This document shows, one piece after another, positions 25,399 through 34,027 of a stretch of DNA of 36,808 nt; position 1 is the first letter of the stretch; the number at the start of each line of letters is the position of its first letter. Position numbers and translations under genes: made by a program. A model generated the notes under the pieces. The model saw only the letters and a program-made list of their open reading frames with translations, was not told where the DNA came from and ran no database searches. Source of the stretch: CAZLFA01 sp964558665 (GTDB lineage: Bacteria; Desulfobacterota; Syntrophia; Syntrophales; PHBD01); NCBI GenBank assembly GCA_964558665.1, contig CAZLFA010000041.1:1-36808 (forward strand). Direction: 5' to 3'.

Positions 25399-25779
25399 AT
25401 GCTGCCTTTCAACATAAAGCTTAAGCCGCTTGCGCGAAATTTGAGAAACAATATGACAGATGCCGAACGGCTCATTTGGTCAAAGCTCAGAAGAAAACAG
25501 ATAAACAATATCCAATTTTACAGACAAAAGAATATTGGCAATTACATTGTTGATTTTTACTGTCCAAAGGGGAAACTTATTATCGAAATTGACGGTGGAC
25601 AGCATTACGATTATGAGACAAATAATAAAGATCAGACTAGAGATTGTTATCTTCAGAAGCTTGGTTTCACCATCATGCGTTTCTCAAATGCAGATGTACT
25701 TAAGAGCATTGATGCAGTAATCGAGAGAATAAGCGATTATTTAAAATCCCCCACACCCCCTTTAATAAAGGGGGATTAA
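25399..25779 (+). CDS. DUF559 (Vsr-like endonuclease fold) protein
   Basis: The 126-residue DUF559 protein is related to the very-short-patch-repair endonuclease fold: LARNLRNNMTDAERLIWSKLR, then FYRQKNIGNYIVDFYCPKGK, LIIEIDGGQH and GFTIMRFSNADVL. Asp in YIVDFY and Glu/Asp in LIIEIDGGQ are the presumed metal ligands of the PD-(D/E)XK-like site. Its real activity is not established for the family. The last ten residues (SPTPPLIKGD) are encoded by the right inverted repeat. The gene is AT-rich and interrupts the GC-rich cobQ-cobO order, so it looks inserted. Confidence 0.88.
   Translation: MLPFNIKLKPLARNLRNNMTDAERLIWSKLRRKQINNIQFYRQKNIGNYIVDFYCPKGKLIIEIDGGQHYDYETNNKDQTRDCYLQKLGFTIMRFSNADVLKSIDAVIERISDYLKSPTPPLIKGD
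25744..25775 (-). repeat. Right inverted repeat of the DUF559 cassette
   Basis: AAATCCCCC (25744-25752) is followed by the hairpin CCCCCTTTA (25756-25764)/TAAAGGGGG (25766-25774). Read on the minus strand it matches the left repeat at 25360-25394 apart from the few-base spacer and the loop. It supplies the last codons of the DUF559 gene and lies 25 bp upstream of the cobO start. Confidence 0.85.
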
Positions 25780-25800
25780 TGAAAGAATGGATATTATTTT

Positions 25801-26325
25801 ATGGCAAAGGCGCGGGTGGTTCTTTTTACAGGTGACGGCAAGGGAAAGACGACGGCCGCTCTGGGCATGGTGATGCGGGCAAGCGGCCACGGCCTGAAAT
25901 CACTGATCGTGCAGTTCGTCAAGTCCGATGCAACGACAGGGGAGATAGAGGCCTGCAGGCACCTTCCGGGTGTAACCATTGTGCAGACGGGTCTCGGTTT
26001 TGTACCGAAATCGACAGCCCCGGAATTTTCCGGACATGTAAAGGCTGCTGAAAACGGAATGAAAGCAGCGGAGGACGCCGTCGCATCCGGGCAGCACGAC
26101 ATGATCGTGCTGGATGAGATATGTATAGCTGTTGCGAAGGAACTGCTTGATGAAAAACGGGTTATAACCCTCATTGAAAAGGCAGGACCGCACATGTGCC
26201 TGGTACTGACCGGACGTAATGCCGCGCCGGGACTCATCGCCGGCGCCGATACGGTAACCGAGATGCGCCTTGTCAAGCACGGCCTTAACGACGGCATACA
26301 GGCGCAGGCAGGAGTGGAGCATTAA
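25801..26325 (+). CDS. cobO: Cob(I)yrinic acid a,c-diamide adenosyltransferase
   Basis: The 174-residue CobA/CobO/BtuR-type corrinoid adenosyltransferase has an N-terminal P-loop VLFTGDGKGKTTAALGMVM that holds ATP in the reversed mode typical of the family, plus HDMIVLDEICIAV (Walker-B-like), LVLTGRNAAPGLI and ADTVTEMRLVKHGLNDGIQAQ. The last two are strong family signatures. It adds the 5'-deoxyadenosyl group to the cobalt of cob(I)yrinate diamide. The ribosome-binding site before the ATG is poor, perhaps because the DUF559 cassette has separated the gene from its native upstream sequence. cobB starts one base after its stop. Confidence 0.96.
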   Translation: MAKARVVLFTGDGKGKTTAALGMVMRASGHGLKSLIVQFVKSDATTGEIEACRHLPGVTIVQTGLGFVPKSTAPEFSGHVKAAENGMKAAEDAVASGQHDMIVLDEICIAVAKELLDEKRVITLIEKAGPHMCLVLTGRNAAPGLIAGADTVTEMRLVKHGLNDGIQAQAGVEH

Positions 26326-26326
26326 A

Positions 26327-27730
26327 TTGAACTGCAAAAGAGTGGTAATAGCCGGCACCCAGAGCGGTGTGGGAAAAACAAGCGTCACCATTGCCCTGGC
26401 CTACGCATTGAGGAGACGCGGACTCGCCGTTCAGACCTACAAGGTGGGACCGGACTTCCTTGACCCGTCCTATCTTGCCGTTGCCTCCGGAAGACCATGC
26501 TACAATCTGGACGGATGGATGATGGGCAGAAGCTACGTGGAGCGGCTCTTCTACCGTACGTCACAGTCGGCGGACATCTGCATCGTCGAAGGAGTGATGG
26601 GGATGTTCGACGGCGCCGACCCGACCGGTTCCGAGGGCAGCACGGCGGAAATTGCACATTGGCTGAACGCCCCGGTAATCCTGATCGCCGATGCGCACGG
26701 GCTTGCCCGCAGTTTCGCTGCCGTCGTGAAGGGTTTTGCCGATTTTGACCCAACGGTCAAGGTGGCCGGCGCCATCGCCAACCGCTGCGGATCGGCAGAC
26801 CACGCCTCCCTTCTCGATCAGGCGCTCCGGTCATCTGCTCTTCCTCCTCTGATCGGAGGAATTCCTCTGCACGCACTGCCGGAACTCCAAAGCCGGCATC
26901 TGGGGCTCGTTACGGCGGACACAGAGAGACTGCCGGCAGCGATCCTGACAGGGCTGGCCGATGGCCTGGAAAACAATGTATCGTTCGACATGATTCTTGA
27001 GCTTGCGGCAGAAGCGCCTCCCTTACGGACTGTCACACCTGAAGAAGATTATCAAAAAAGAAATCTCTCCATCGGCATTGCGTATGATGCTGCATTTCAT
27101 TTTTACTACCAGGATCTCTTTGACGAACTCGAACGGCGGGGATGTGCGCTGAAATTTTTCTCACCACTCGCCGACCGGCGTCTGCCCGATGGAATTGACG
27201 CTCTTTATATCGGCGGCGGTTATCCGGAGGAACTTGCCGCCGCACTTGCCGCCAACAATGAAATGCTCGCCGACGTCATAAGGTTTTCCGGATCAGGCCG
27301 TCCTGTCTACGCCGAATGTGGAGGTTTGATGTACCTTTGCCGCAGCCTTGAAGACCGCAGGGGCGAAAGACACTCCATGGCGGGCTTGATTCCCGCAGAG
27401 ACACGCATGCTCGACCGTATAAAGAGGCTCGGTTACGTAGAGGCTGTAATGGAGAGCGACTCTCTGTGGGGCAAGAAAGGAGCAGCCGTAAGGGGACATG
27501 AATTCCATTACTCGGAACTGACGGGCAATCCGGCAGAAAGCGGAGAGTGGCGGTCCGCCTATTCACAGAAATGGCGAAGCAGAGGGAATATCACCAGAGA
27601 GGGATTTCAGCGCGGTCCTGTCCTTGCAAGCTATACGCACCTGCATCTTGCTTCACACCCCGAAGCAGTCAATTATTTTTTATCTGTATGCCGGGATATC
27701 AAAACCCGGCTTGAAAATAACTCCGATTGA
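26327..27730 (+). CDS. cobB: Cobyrinic acid a,c-diamide synthase
   Basis: The 467-residue CobB/CbiA protein has a P-loop VVIAGTQSGVGKTS at the N-terminus, VGPDFLDP and ICIVEGVMGMFDGADPTGSEG for the synthetase domain. A C-terminal class I glutaminase domain has VYAECGGLMYL (Cys nucleophile) and LASYTHLHLAS (His). It amidates the a and c carboxylates of cobyrinic acid using glutamine and ATP. The TTG at 26327, one base after the cobO stop and about seven bases after GGAGTGGAG, is taken as the start. An in-frame start at 26270 would lie inside cobO and add 19 non-family residues. cobO and cobB are clearly one unit. Confidence 0.96.
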   Translation: MNCKRVVIAGTQSGVGKTSVTIALAYALRRRGLAVQTYKVGPDFLDPSYLAVASGRPCYNLDGWMMGRSYVERLFYRTSQSADICIVEGVMGMFDGADPTGSEGSTAEIAHWLNAPVILIADAHGLARSFAAVVKGFADFDPTVKVAGAIANRCGSADHASLLDQALRSSALPPLIGGIPLHALPELQSRHLGLVTADTERLPAAILTGLADGLENNVSFDMILELAAEAPPLRTVTPEEDYQKRNLSIGIAYDAAFHFYYQDLFDELERRGCALKFFSPLADRRLPDGIDALYIGGGYPEELAAALAANNEMLADVIRFSGSGRPVYAECGGLMYLCRSLEDRRGERHSMAGLIPAETRMLDRIKRLGYVEAVMESDSLWGKKGAAVRGHEFHYSELTGNPAESGEWRSAYSQKWRSRGNITREGFQRGPVLASYTHLHLASHPEAVNYFLSVCRDIKTRLENNSD

Positions 27731-27812
27731 AAAATCCGCCGATTTGTGCGAAGGAATCAGTCGTTCAACATCAAACTGCAAAAACCCATTTTCCCCACCG
27801 GAGGAGGATTAT

Positions 27813-28412
27813 ATGAAACAGTCGCTGAAAGCATCATGCATTATCATCGCATTGGCCATCTTGACATTCGGCTGCGCGGGTCCGACCTGCTATGATGTAA
27901 AACGCCCCAACGGCCAGACGGTATGCATCCAGCAGTGCAAACCGATTATCGAGTACCAGGGCACCAACTTAAGCATCAAGGGGATCAACGTACCGATACC
28001 CTCCACGGGAACCACGGTAAACATCGGGGATACGGCGTGGAACAAATCGGTGCTTCAGTCGGCGGCGTCCACTGCGCAGATCATGGATATGCAGCGCATC
28101 TCCCGATGCGAGCGCATGTCGGTCATCGTCACCAGCGTTACGGATCAGAAAGAGTATGAAAACCTTTTGAAGAAGATCTATGAAAATGAAGAAAAGATCG
28201 ATCAACTGGCGCTGCTGATTACCCTGAACAATCCCGAGGCCGTGGTTAACTGGGTCAATATCTACAGCTCGGCATCCTCTTACGACAACCTTGACAAGGA
28301 CCTTGCGGATCAGCACTCGGCTAAGGCAAAGACTCTCGTGCGCAGCCTGAACCACCAGGTCTTCATCCCCAAGGAGACCAAGGTGCGCTCCATCGACAAC
28401 TTCATTCAGTGA
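27813..28412 (+). CDS. Lipoprotein of unknown function
   Basis: The 199-residue protein starts at ATG 27813 with GAGGAGG five bases upstream. A longer in-frame extension to 27624 would overlap cobB and hide the signal peptide. Residues 1-20 are a basic start and hydrophobic core ending in the lipobox LTFG followed by Cys21, so it should be a lipid-anchored envelope protein. The mature part has a Cys-rich head (CAGPTCYDVKRPNGQTVCIQQC), a beta-rich segment and a helical C-terminus (KEYENLLKKIYENEEKIDQL). I do not recognise a family. It follows cobB by about 80 bp, which holds only its ribosome-binding site. Confidence 0.8.
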   Translation: MKQSLKASCIIIALAILTFGCAGPTCYDVKRPNGQTVCIQQCKPIIEYQGTNLSIKGINVPIPSTGTTVNIGDTAWNKSVLQSAASTAQIMDMQRISRCERMSVIVTSVTDQKEYENLLKKIYENEEKIDQLALLITLNNPEAVVNWVNIYSSASSYDNLDKDLADQHSAKAKTLVRSLNHQVFIPKETKVRSIDNFIQ

Positions 28413-28456
28413 TTTTTTGTAGCAGCGACTGGAATTGCCCCAAGATTAAAATCCTG

Positions 28457-31400
28457 CTAAACCCTCCGGCAACCGGGGCCGCTAAGTATGCTGCGGCCCC
28501 CTGTCTCCGGTATCACCTGAATCTGCGTGCCGATGCGCTCCTTGAGCGCCGTGACGTGCGATATGACACCGATCAGCTTGCCGTCCTGCTGCAATCCGGC
28601 AAGAGTTTCCAGGGCGGTTTCAAGCGCATCTTCATCAAGCGTTCCGAATCCCTCATCAAGGAACAGAGAATCCACCCGAACATTTCTGCTCGCCATCTGA
28701 GAGAGGCCAAGCGCCAGAGCAAGGCTGACTATAAAGCTCTCACCGCCTGAGAGATTCTTCGTGGAGCGGATCTCACCCGCCTGATAATTATCGATCACGT
28801 TCAGTTCCAGCGGCTGTACTTCGTCGCGCACAAGAAGATACCTGTCCGTCATTTTTCCAAGCCGCCGGTTGGCATGCACAATCATCATTTCAAACGTCAA
28901 CCCCTGCGCAAAATTGCGAAACTTCTTTCCATCAGCGGAACCTATCAGGTGGTGCAGATTTTCCCAGCGCAAGCATTCTTTTTTCCGGGCATCCATCCTG
29001 ATTATTTGTTCATGCTGCTTTTCCCTGAGTTTCGCGTTATCACTCAGGCTCTTCAGAATTCCGCCAATATCAGCCCCTGCCTGTTTCAGGTTGGAATCGC
29101 AGGCAACGATATTTTCCACCAGGATTTCAGCGGATTGGTCAGTCAGCTTTTTTTCGCGCTCTGCGACTAATGTTTCCGACTTGTCTTTTCTGCGGGCATC
29201 AAGTTCCGCTTCCTCCCTGACCAGGGATTTTTCCTTATCGGCAAGGACTCCCCGTTCTTCCTCACTCAGACGGGACGAAAGGTAATCGGCTTCATCACTG
29301 AATCCTGTCCCTGCAATTCGCTTCATCATCTTATCTTCCGCCTGCACCAGTTCCTCTTGGCGTTCCCCTGTTTTTTTCTCCAGCGAATCGATCTTCTCTT
29401 TCAGGGCGCTGAGTTCTTTTTCAATTCTCCCATATTCCTCGCGTGCCTTCTCAAGCGATGCGTCAGCCTTGTTCACCTCTTCCGTCAGACGCCTTTCTTC
29501 CTTATCGGCATTTTTCTCACCATATAGATCCCGGCGTGATGCGATCAGGGCGTCATATTCTTTCTTCTGTGCATCACAACGTCCGCGCCTTGCATCCAGG
29601 TCTTTCGCGAGATTACTCAAAAGAGCATCATGTTTCTCGATATCGGCTTTCAGATCTCCGATCTTTTTATCCGCGGCAGCCTTCTCATCTTCCTTTGCCC
29701 GCCAGGCATCCCTGCGGCCGACAAGGCCTTTCAAGATGACGTCAAGGCTGTCCAGGGGAATGTCCCTGATGCCGTAGGGTGCAACGTCTTTCAGGACGTC
29801 GGCACGAACTTTTTTAACCTCTTCCGCCTGATCTTCGACCTCTTTATTAATCCGTTCAAAATCCGCAACGGATGACTCCCGCTTATGCCGGGCGTCCTGC
29901 AATGCCTTTTCCGCCTTGCCAAATGCCTCCCTGGTTTTCTCCAAGGCAGCCTGAGCCGTCTTTTCCTTTTTGCCGATTTCTTCCGCCCTTTCGATAATAC
30001 CGGATATCTCTGAAATTCCCGCTTGAGCAACAGCGAGTTCTTCACCGGCTTTCAGGGTTCGCTCATCGCGGACAACAACGATATTCAGCTTCATCAGGAT
30101 ATCATTGCATCGCCTTTCATCGGCATCCAACGCCTCCTTTTTTTCTTTCGTCTCTTTTTCCGCATGCCGGACATCAGTCGCCGTTTTAACCTGACCGGCT
30201 TCCAGTTTGCTCAATACTTGAGACACCTTCTTAAATCCATCTCTTGCCTTCTTAAGCGCGGCCCCGGCCTCGTTCAACGCGGGTATATTCCCCAGCGCAT
30301 AGGGATGCTCCGTAGCGCCGCAAAGCGGGCAGGGCTTGCCGTCTTCAAGCTGCTTTCTTTCCTCCTCAAGATCACGGATGCGATTGAGGAGTGCAACCTG
30401 AGTTTCCATGTTGACTATCTCTTTTTCCAGAAGGGCTTTCTTTCCCGTGTTTGTTTTAATCTCCTCCGATAATTTTTCATTGTCGCTTTTCAATGCGGCA
30501 ATCCGCTCTTGCAGGCCATCCAGAGATTCCCTGGTTTTGTCGATCCCTCCGATAATTTCACCCGCCTGAGTCAAAAGCCGCTCACGGTCTTTGAGAGCAT
30601 CTACCTCAGCACGCCACCGGCTGATGTCTTTTTCCTTAAGAATGGCCGTAATCTCGTCAGCGAGACCTTTAAGCGTTTCCTGTTTTTCTTCCAATTCCCG
30701 GCGCAGCTTTTCATGTCCGGCCTCTGCCTTACTGAAGGCAGCGGCAGTTGATTCCTTTTTCCCGGCTGCCGAGGAAAGTCCCTCGCGCGCCTTCTGAAGC
30801 CTTGTCTCACTGTTGCGCAGCAGTGCAAACCCTTTTTCGATTGCATTCAGATCGGCCAGGAGCGACGCATCAACGCCATGCTTTTCCCGGTATTCCCGGA
30901 CGGCCTGCAGGAGATCATTCGCACTCCTGAGCATCGCACCGCTGCCGTCAATACGGGCTTTATAGGCTTCTCCCTGTGCCCCAACCTCTCCTATCGCTTT
31001 CATGGCTTCATCGAGCTGTCTTTTTTGTTCGCGCAGTCGGGCATCCAGATCGCGCACCCTCCTGATGACCTCCGCTTCGTTTACCTGACGGGCTTTCGTC
31101 TCTTTCAGGAGTTTCTCCGCCGCCTGCTTTACGGAAAGTGCAACTGCCGTTGCCTTTTCTTTTTCCGGCAGCAATGCGACTGCGCCCTTAAGCTCTTTCG
31201 TATCCCTGTCCTGCTGGACACGCAGGGCCGTCACGGCGCTGTAATCTCCTTCAAGGCTTAAAGCCCGCATCGCTTTTTCCAGTCTTTTTGCCTCGGGCGC
31301 AAATTCCTGCTGTCGCTGTGTTAAATCCTGCCGGCTTTTGTCCAGTCCGGCCAGTTCCTTCTCCAGTGAAGATATACCGTTCAGCCAGGCCAGCGCCCTG

Positions 31401-32128
31401 TTCATTTCTTCCAGCTTCTTTGAATACTCGGCCTCCCTGTCCTTCTTTTCCTGAAGGCCGGTTCTCAACTCCGTCTCTTCATCTTCACTCAGGACCCGGA
31501 TTCCTTTCAATTCGGACTGCATCATTTCAAGTATGTTATTCTCTTGCGTGCGGCGTTCATGAACTTTCATGGAGATCAGGCTGTAGATTTCAGTGCCGGT
31601 AATCTGTTCAAGAATGGGCGCTCTTTCGCCGGGAGGAGCCTGCAGAAAAGCGGCAAATCCTCCCTGGGCAAGCAGCATCGAACGCGTAAAGCGCTCGAAA
31701 TCCATGCCCGTAACCTGCGTGATAAAATCGCCGACCCGGTTTATTTTCGATTCCAGAACCGCTCCGGAATCCGCCTCCGCTATTTCATGCTTTGCCTGCT
31801 GCAGCTCTCCGTCCGGTCTCTTCTTTGCACGGTGCTGGCTCCAGTGGCTGCGGAAGCGCCCTTTCTGGGTTTCAAATGTCACCTCTGCAAAGCATTCACC
31901 CGTCTGGCGCGACATGACCTCGTTGCTGGTTTTCGTGACCTTGTCCAGGCGGGGTGTTCTTCCGTACAGTCCAAGGCAGACGGCATCCATGATGGTTGTC
32001 TTTCCCGAACCTGTGGGGCCTGTAATGGCAAATATGCCATCGGATGAATAATTCGGATGAGAGAAATCGATCTCCCATTCCCCCGCAAGGGAATTCAGGT
32101 TTTTAAATCGAACGCCAAGTATCCGCAT
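28457..32128 (-). CDS. sbcC: Exonuclease SbcCD, ATPase subunit SbcC
   Basis: The 1223-residue SMC/Rad50-like protein has an N-terminal Walker A ITGPTGSGKTTIMDAVCLGL and the Q-loop region MLLAQGGFAAFLQAPPGER. Long Glu/Lys/Leu-rich coiled coils flank a zinc hook GKPCPLCGATEHPYA near residue 600. The C-terminal signature NLSGGESFIVSLALALGL and Walker B DSLFLDEGFGTLDEDALETA complete the ATPase. With SbcD it opens and degrades DNA hairpins and protein-blocked ends, cutting palindromes at stalled forks. AGGAG lies six bases before the ATG. It is 104 bp downstream of sbcD. A GGGGCCGC/GCGGCCCC inverted repeat (28475-28500) lies in its last codons. Confidence 0.97.
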   Translation of the reverse strand: MRILGVRFKNLNSLAGEWEIDFSHPNYSSDGIFAITGPTGSGKTTIMDAVCLGLYGRTPRLDKVTKTSNEVMSRQTGECFAEVTFETQKGRFRSHWSQHRAKKRPDGELQQAKHEIAEADSGAVLESKINRVGDFITQVTGMDFERFTRSMLLAQGGFAAFLQAPPGERAPILEQITGTEIYSLISMKVHERRTQENNILEMMQSELKGIRVLSEDEETELRTGLQEKKDREAEYSKKLEEMNRALAWLNGISSLEKELAGLDKSRQDLTQRQQEFAPEAKRLEKAMRALSLEGDYSAVTALRVQQDRDTKELKGAVALLPEKEKATAVALSVKQAAEKLLKETKARQVNEAEVIRRVRDLDARLREQKRQLDEAMKAIGEVGAQGEAYKARIDGSGAMLRSANDLLQAVREYREKHGVDASLLADLNAIEKGFALLRNSETRLQKAREGLSSAAGKKESTAAAFSKAEAGHEKLRRELEEKQETLKGLADEITAILKEKDISRWRAEVDALKDRERLLTQAGEIIGGIDKTRESLDGLQERIAALKSDNEKLSEEIKTNTGKKALLEKEIVNMETQVALLNRIRDLEEERKQLEDGKPCPLCGATEHPYALGNIPALNEAGAALKKARDGFKKVSQVLSKLEAGQVKTATDVRHAEKETKEKKEALDADERRCNDILMKLNIVVVRDERTLKAGEELAVAQAGISEISGIIERAEEIGKKEKTAQAALEKTREAFGKAEKALQDARHKRESSVADFERINKEVEDQAEEVKKVRADVLKDVAPYGIRDIPLDSLDVILKGLVGRRDAWRAKEDEKAAADKKIGDLKADIEKHDALLSNLAKDLDARRGRCDAQKKEYDALIASRRDLYGEKNADKEERRLTEEVNKADASLEKAREEYGRIEKELSALKEKIDSLEKKTGERQEELVQAEDKMMKRIAGTGFSDEADYLSSRLSEEERGVLADKEKSLVREEAELDARRKDKSETLVAEREKKLTDQSAEILVENIVACDSNLKQAGADIGGILKSLSDNAKLREKQHEQIIRMDARKKECLRWENLHHLIGSADGKKFRNFAQGLTFEMMIVHANRRLGKMTDRYLLVRDEVQPLELNVIDNYQAGEIRSTKNLSGGESFIVSLALALGLSQMASRNVRVDSLFLDEGFGTLDEDALETALETLAGLQQDGKLIGVISHVTALKERIGTQIQVIPETGGRSILSGPGCRRV

Positions 32129-32189
32129 GCCGCTCTCCTACGTACAACAAACTTCCCCGCCCCTGCCGGGAGGGTTCCTGCTCTTTGTT

Positions 32190-32215
32190 CCCCTCCCCCG
32201 TCATAGGGGGAGGGG
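32190..32215. repeat. Perfect GC palindrome between sbcD and sbcC
   Basis: CCCCTCCCCC (32190-32199) and GGGGGAGGGG (32206-32215) form a 10-bp stem with a six-base loop, next to a second G/C-rich inverted pair around 32155-32175. It belongs to the same style of repeat as those at 19535 and 21065. In the sbcDC mRNA it would form a very stable hairpin between the two genes, without a U tract. Confidence 0.75.
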
Positions 32216-32232
32216 ATATTGGAAAGGATAAG

Positions 32233-33465
32233 CTATTCAGCCAGTTCGTCTTCTTCGTTCACAGCAACAACAATTTCCTGATAAGCGGTCAGAAGCTCCG
32301 GCCACTGGTCACCGGGAACTTCATGCGCCTCGAGACAGCGACGGAAAACGTCCATCGCGTCGAGGTCATCGAGTGTTTCGTTCACATCCATCCCGCGCAT
32401 GGCATGTTCCAGGGCCCGGTTGTTCCTGATCCGAAGAATCTCCAGACGGCTGCCTTCAACGGCCTCGTCCAGACGCGCACGCAGATCGCCAGCAACCTCC
32501 GCGCCTTCATAGATGATCTCCAGCCAGGCCCTGCTTCCCTCCGACTTCAGCCTGTCGATATTGCCGGCAATGGTCTGCCAATCTCCCTGCAAAGTCTTCA
32601 GTTCCTGGAAACGGGGCACGGAAATATTCACCACGCGGGACCCTTCACCTGAAAACTCCACAAGAACCACGCTCTTTTCCTGTGCAGCCTCGTTGAAGCC
32701 GATGGGCAGGGGAGAGCCGGAATAGCGTATGCGATCAGAACCGCCCACTGTCTGGGGGATATGGAGATGCCCCAACGCGAGGTAATCAATATATTCAGGA
32801 AAAACATCCGTTCCGACTTTCAGGAGAGAACCGATATACAGTTCACGAACCCCGTCGCCGTCGACCGTCAGTCCGCCCGCCGTGTAGAGATGCCCCATGG
32901 CAACAATGGGAACGGCCTTGCCCGGCGCGGTGCGCTTCTCTTCAGCCGCTTCATATATTCTGCGGTAATGTGCCCTGATACCATCGATGATTTTTCGCTC
33001 TTTGTCCGCCATGCTCTCTCCCGCCTCTGCCGTGCGGATATCGCGGTCCCGAAGATACGGGATGGCGCAGACAATAAGCAGGGGGTCACGATCCGGGCCG
33101 GACAAGACGATCAACTCATCCGCGGGATCATCGGATGCACAACCCACGACATGGATGTTCAGGAATTTCAGAAGCTCCCCGGGGGCATTCAGGAAAGAAG
33201 GGGAATCATGATTGCCTGCCGTTATCACGACATGACGGCGAGGCAAAGATGAGACGCGGCACAGGAAGCGGTAATACAACTCCTGGGCGCGGTTGCTGGG
33301 AGTGCTGCTGTCAAAGACATCTCCGGACACCAGCAGCACATCGATATCTTCCGATTCAATCAGGACGGCCAGCCAATCAAGAAAAGCTTCATGCTCGTCG
33401 TATCGTTTGCGACCGTACAATGCGCGGCCGATATGCCAGTCGGAGGTGTGGAGAAGTTTTATCAT
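32233..33465 (-). CDS. sbcD: Exonuclease SbcCD, nuclease subunit SbcD
   Basis: The 410-residue Mre11-type metallophosphoesterase has all metal motifs: HTSDWHIG (Asp9, His11), VSGDVFDSSTPSNRAQELYY (Asp49), TAGNHDSPSF (Asn85, His86), VAMGHLYTAGG and LALGHLHIPQ. The C-terminal part is the usual DNA-capping and SbcC-binding region. The start ATG overlaps the stop of the PIN gene as ATGA (33462-33465) and has no separate ribosome-binding site, so translation is probably coupled to the upstream PIN gene. A 38-bp near-copy of its first codons lies at 35283-35320, on the far side of the XRE/PIN module. Confidence 0.97.
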   Translation of the reverse strand: MIKLLHTSDWHIGRALYGRKRYDEHEAFLDWLAVLIESEDIDVLLVSGDVFDSSTPSNRAQELYYRFLCRVSSLPRRHVVITAGNHDSPSFLNAPGELLKFLNIHVVGCASDDPADELIVLSGPDRDPLLIVCAIPYLRDRDIRTAEAGESMADKERKIIDGIRAHYRRIYEAAEEKRTAPGKAVPIVAMGHLYTAGGLTVDGDGVRELYIGSLLKVGTDVFPEYIDYLALGHLHIPQTVGGSDRIRYSGSPLPIGFNEAAQEKSVVLVEFSGEGSRVVNISVPRFQELKTLQGDWQTIAGNIDRLKSEGSRAWLEIIYEGAEVAGDLRARLDEAVEGSRLEILRIRNNRALEHAMRGMDVNETLDDLDAMDVFRRCLEAHEVPGDQWPELLTAYQEIVVAVNEEDELAE

Positions 33466-34025
33466 CTTGGCGGACTTTCTTTAAACAGCTTTTTATAATC
33501 CGATGTGAATGATCTCGGTTCGTCATCGCTGTATATCCAGAGTGAGGCAATCTGCCTCACAATGGTCATGTCTATGTGATGACAATCCAGCATAAGTTTC
33601 AAGAGCTCAAGAGTTTTAAATGTCCTGATACCGAACTCTGCTGCCAGAGCCAGCATATCCGAATCGTCAGTTACGAGTGGAATACCCAGAACATAGCCAT
33701 GCGATAACGCTGAAACATCCTCTTCAGAGATTCCTGGATACGCATATCTGGCGTGGTTCTTTATAAAATCCCTGGCCTGTACTATCCGCTGTTGATCTTT
33801 TCTGGAAATGTTCAGACTGCATTCCCGGTTTCTCTTATACTCCGGATCATTCACCCAGGAAAATTTGTTCCTGAGTCTTGGATTCTTCTTGTATTCGTTC
33901 TGGAGTTCCTTGATCACATAAAGGCAATACCGTTCTTTTCCAAATTCGACCCTGAGAAGAGGATGAATGCTCTGGGCAAGGCGGAAATAAACATTGGAAT
34001 CCAACAGGATCTTTGATTGGGACAT
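33462..34025 (-). CDS. PIN-domain protein, putative toxin RNase
   Basis: The 187-residue protein has the acidic pattern of PIN nucleases: KILLDSNVYFRL (Asp9), VIKELQNEY (Glu40 or Glu44), ISEEDVSALSHG (Asp103) and LVTDDSDMLALAAEFGIRTF (Asp120-Asp123). PIN proteins are metal-dependent RNases and often toxins. It starts two bases after the XRE/M78 gene stop and ends with ATGA overlapping the sbcD start, so the three genes are tightly coupled. The C-terminal 45 residues (HHIDMTIVRQIASLWIYSDDE) extend beyond a minimal PIN domain. A toxin role, with the upstream gene as antitoxin or regulator, is inferred from the arrangement. Confidence 0.82.
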   Translation of the reverse strand: MSQSKILLDSNVYFRLAQSIHPLLRVEFGKERYCLYVIKELQNEYKKNPRLRNKFSWVNDPEYKRNRECSLNISRKDQQRIVQARDFIKNHARYAYPGISEEDVSALSHGYVLGIPLVTDDSDMLALAAEFGIRTFKTLELLKLMLDCHHIDMTIVRQIASLWIYSDDEPRSFTSDYKKLFKESPPR

Positions 34026-34027
34026 GG

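Noticed and set aside
28475..28500. Rho-independent terminator of sbcC
   Set aside because: The GGGGCCGC/GCGGCCCC stem lies in the last codons of sbcC but is not followed by a U tract on the minus strand, so termination there is doubtful.
28874..32051. Plus-strand frames opposite sbcC
   Set aside because: They are antisense shadows of a strongly supported 1223-residue gene and carry no recognisable motifs.
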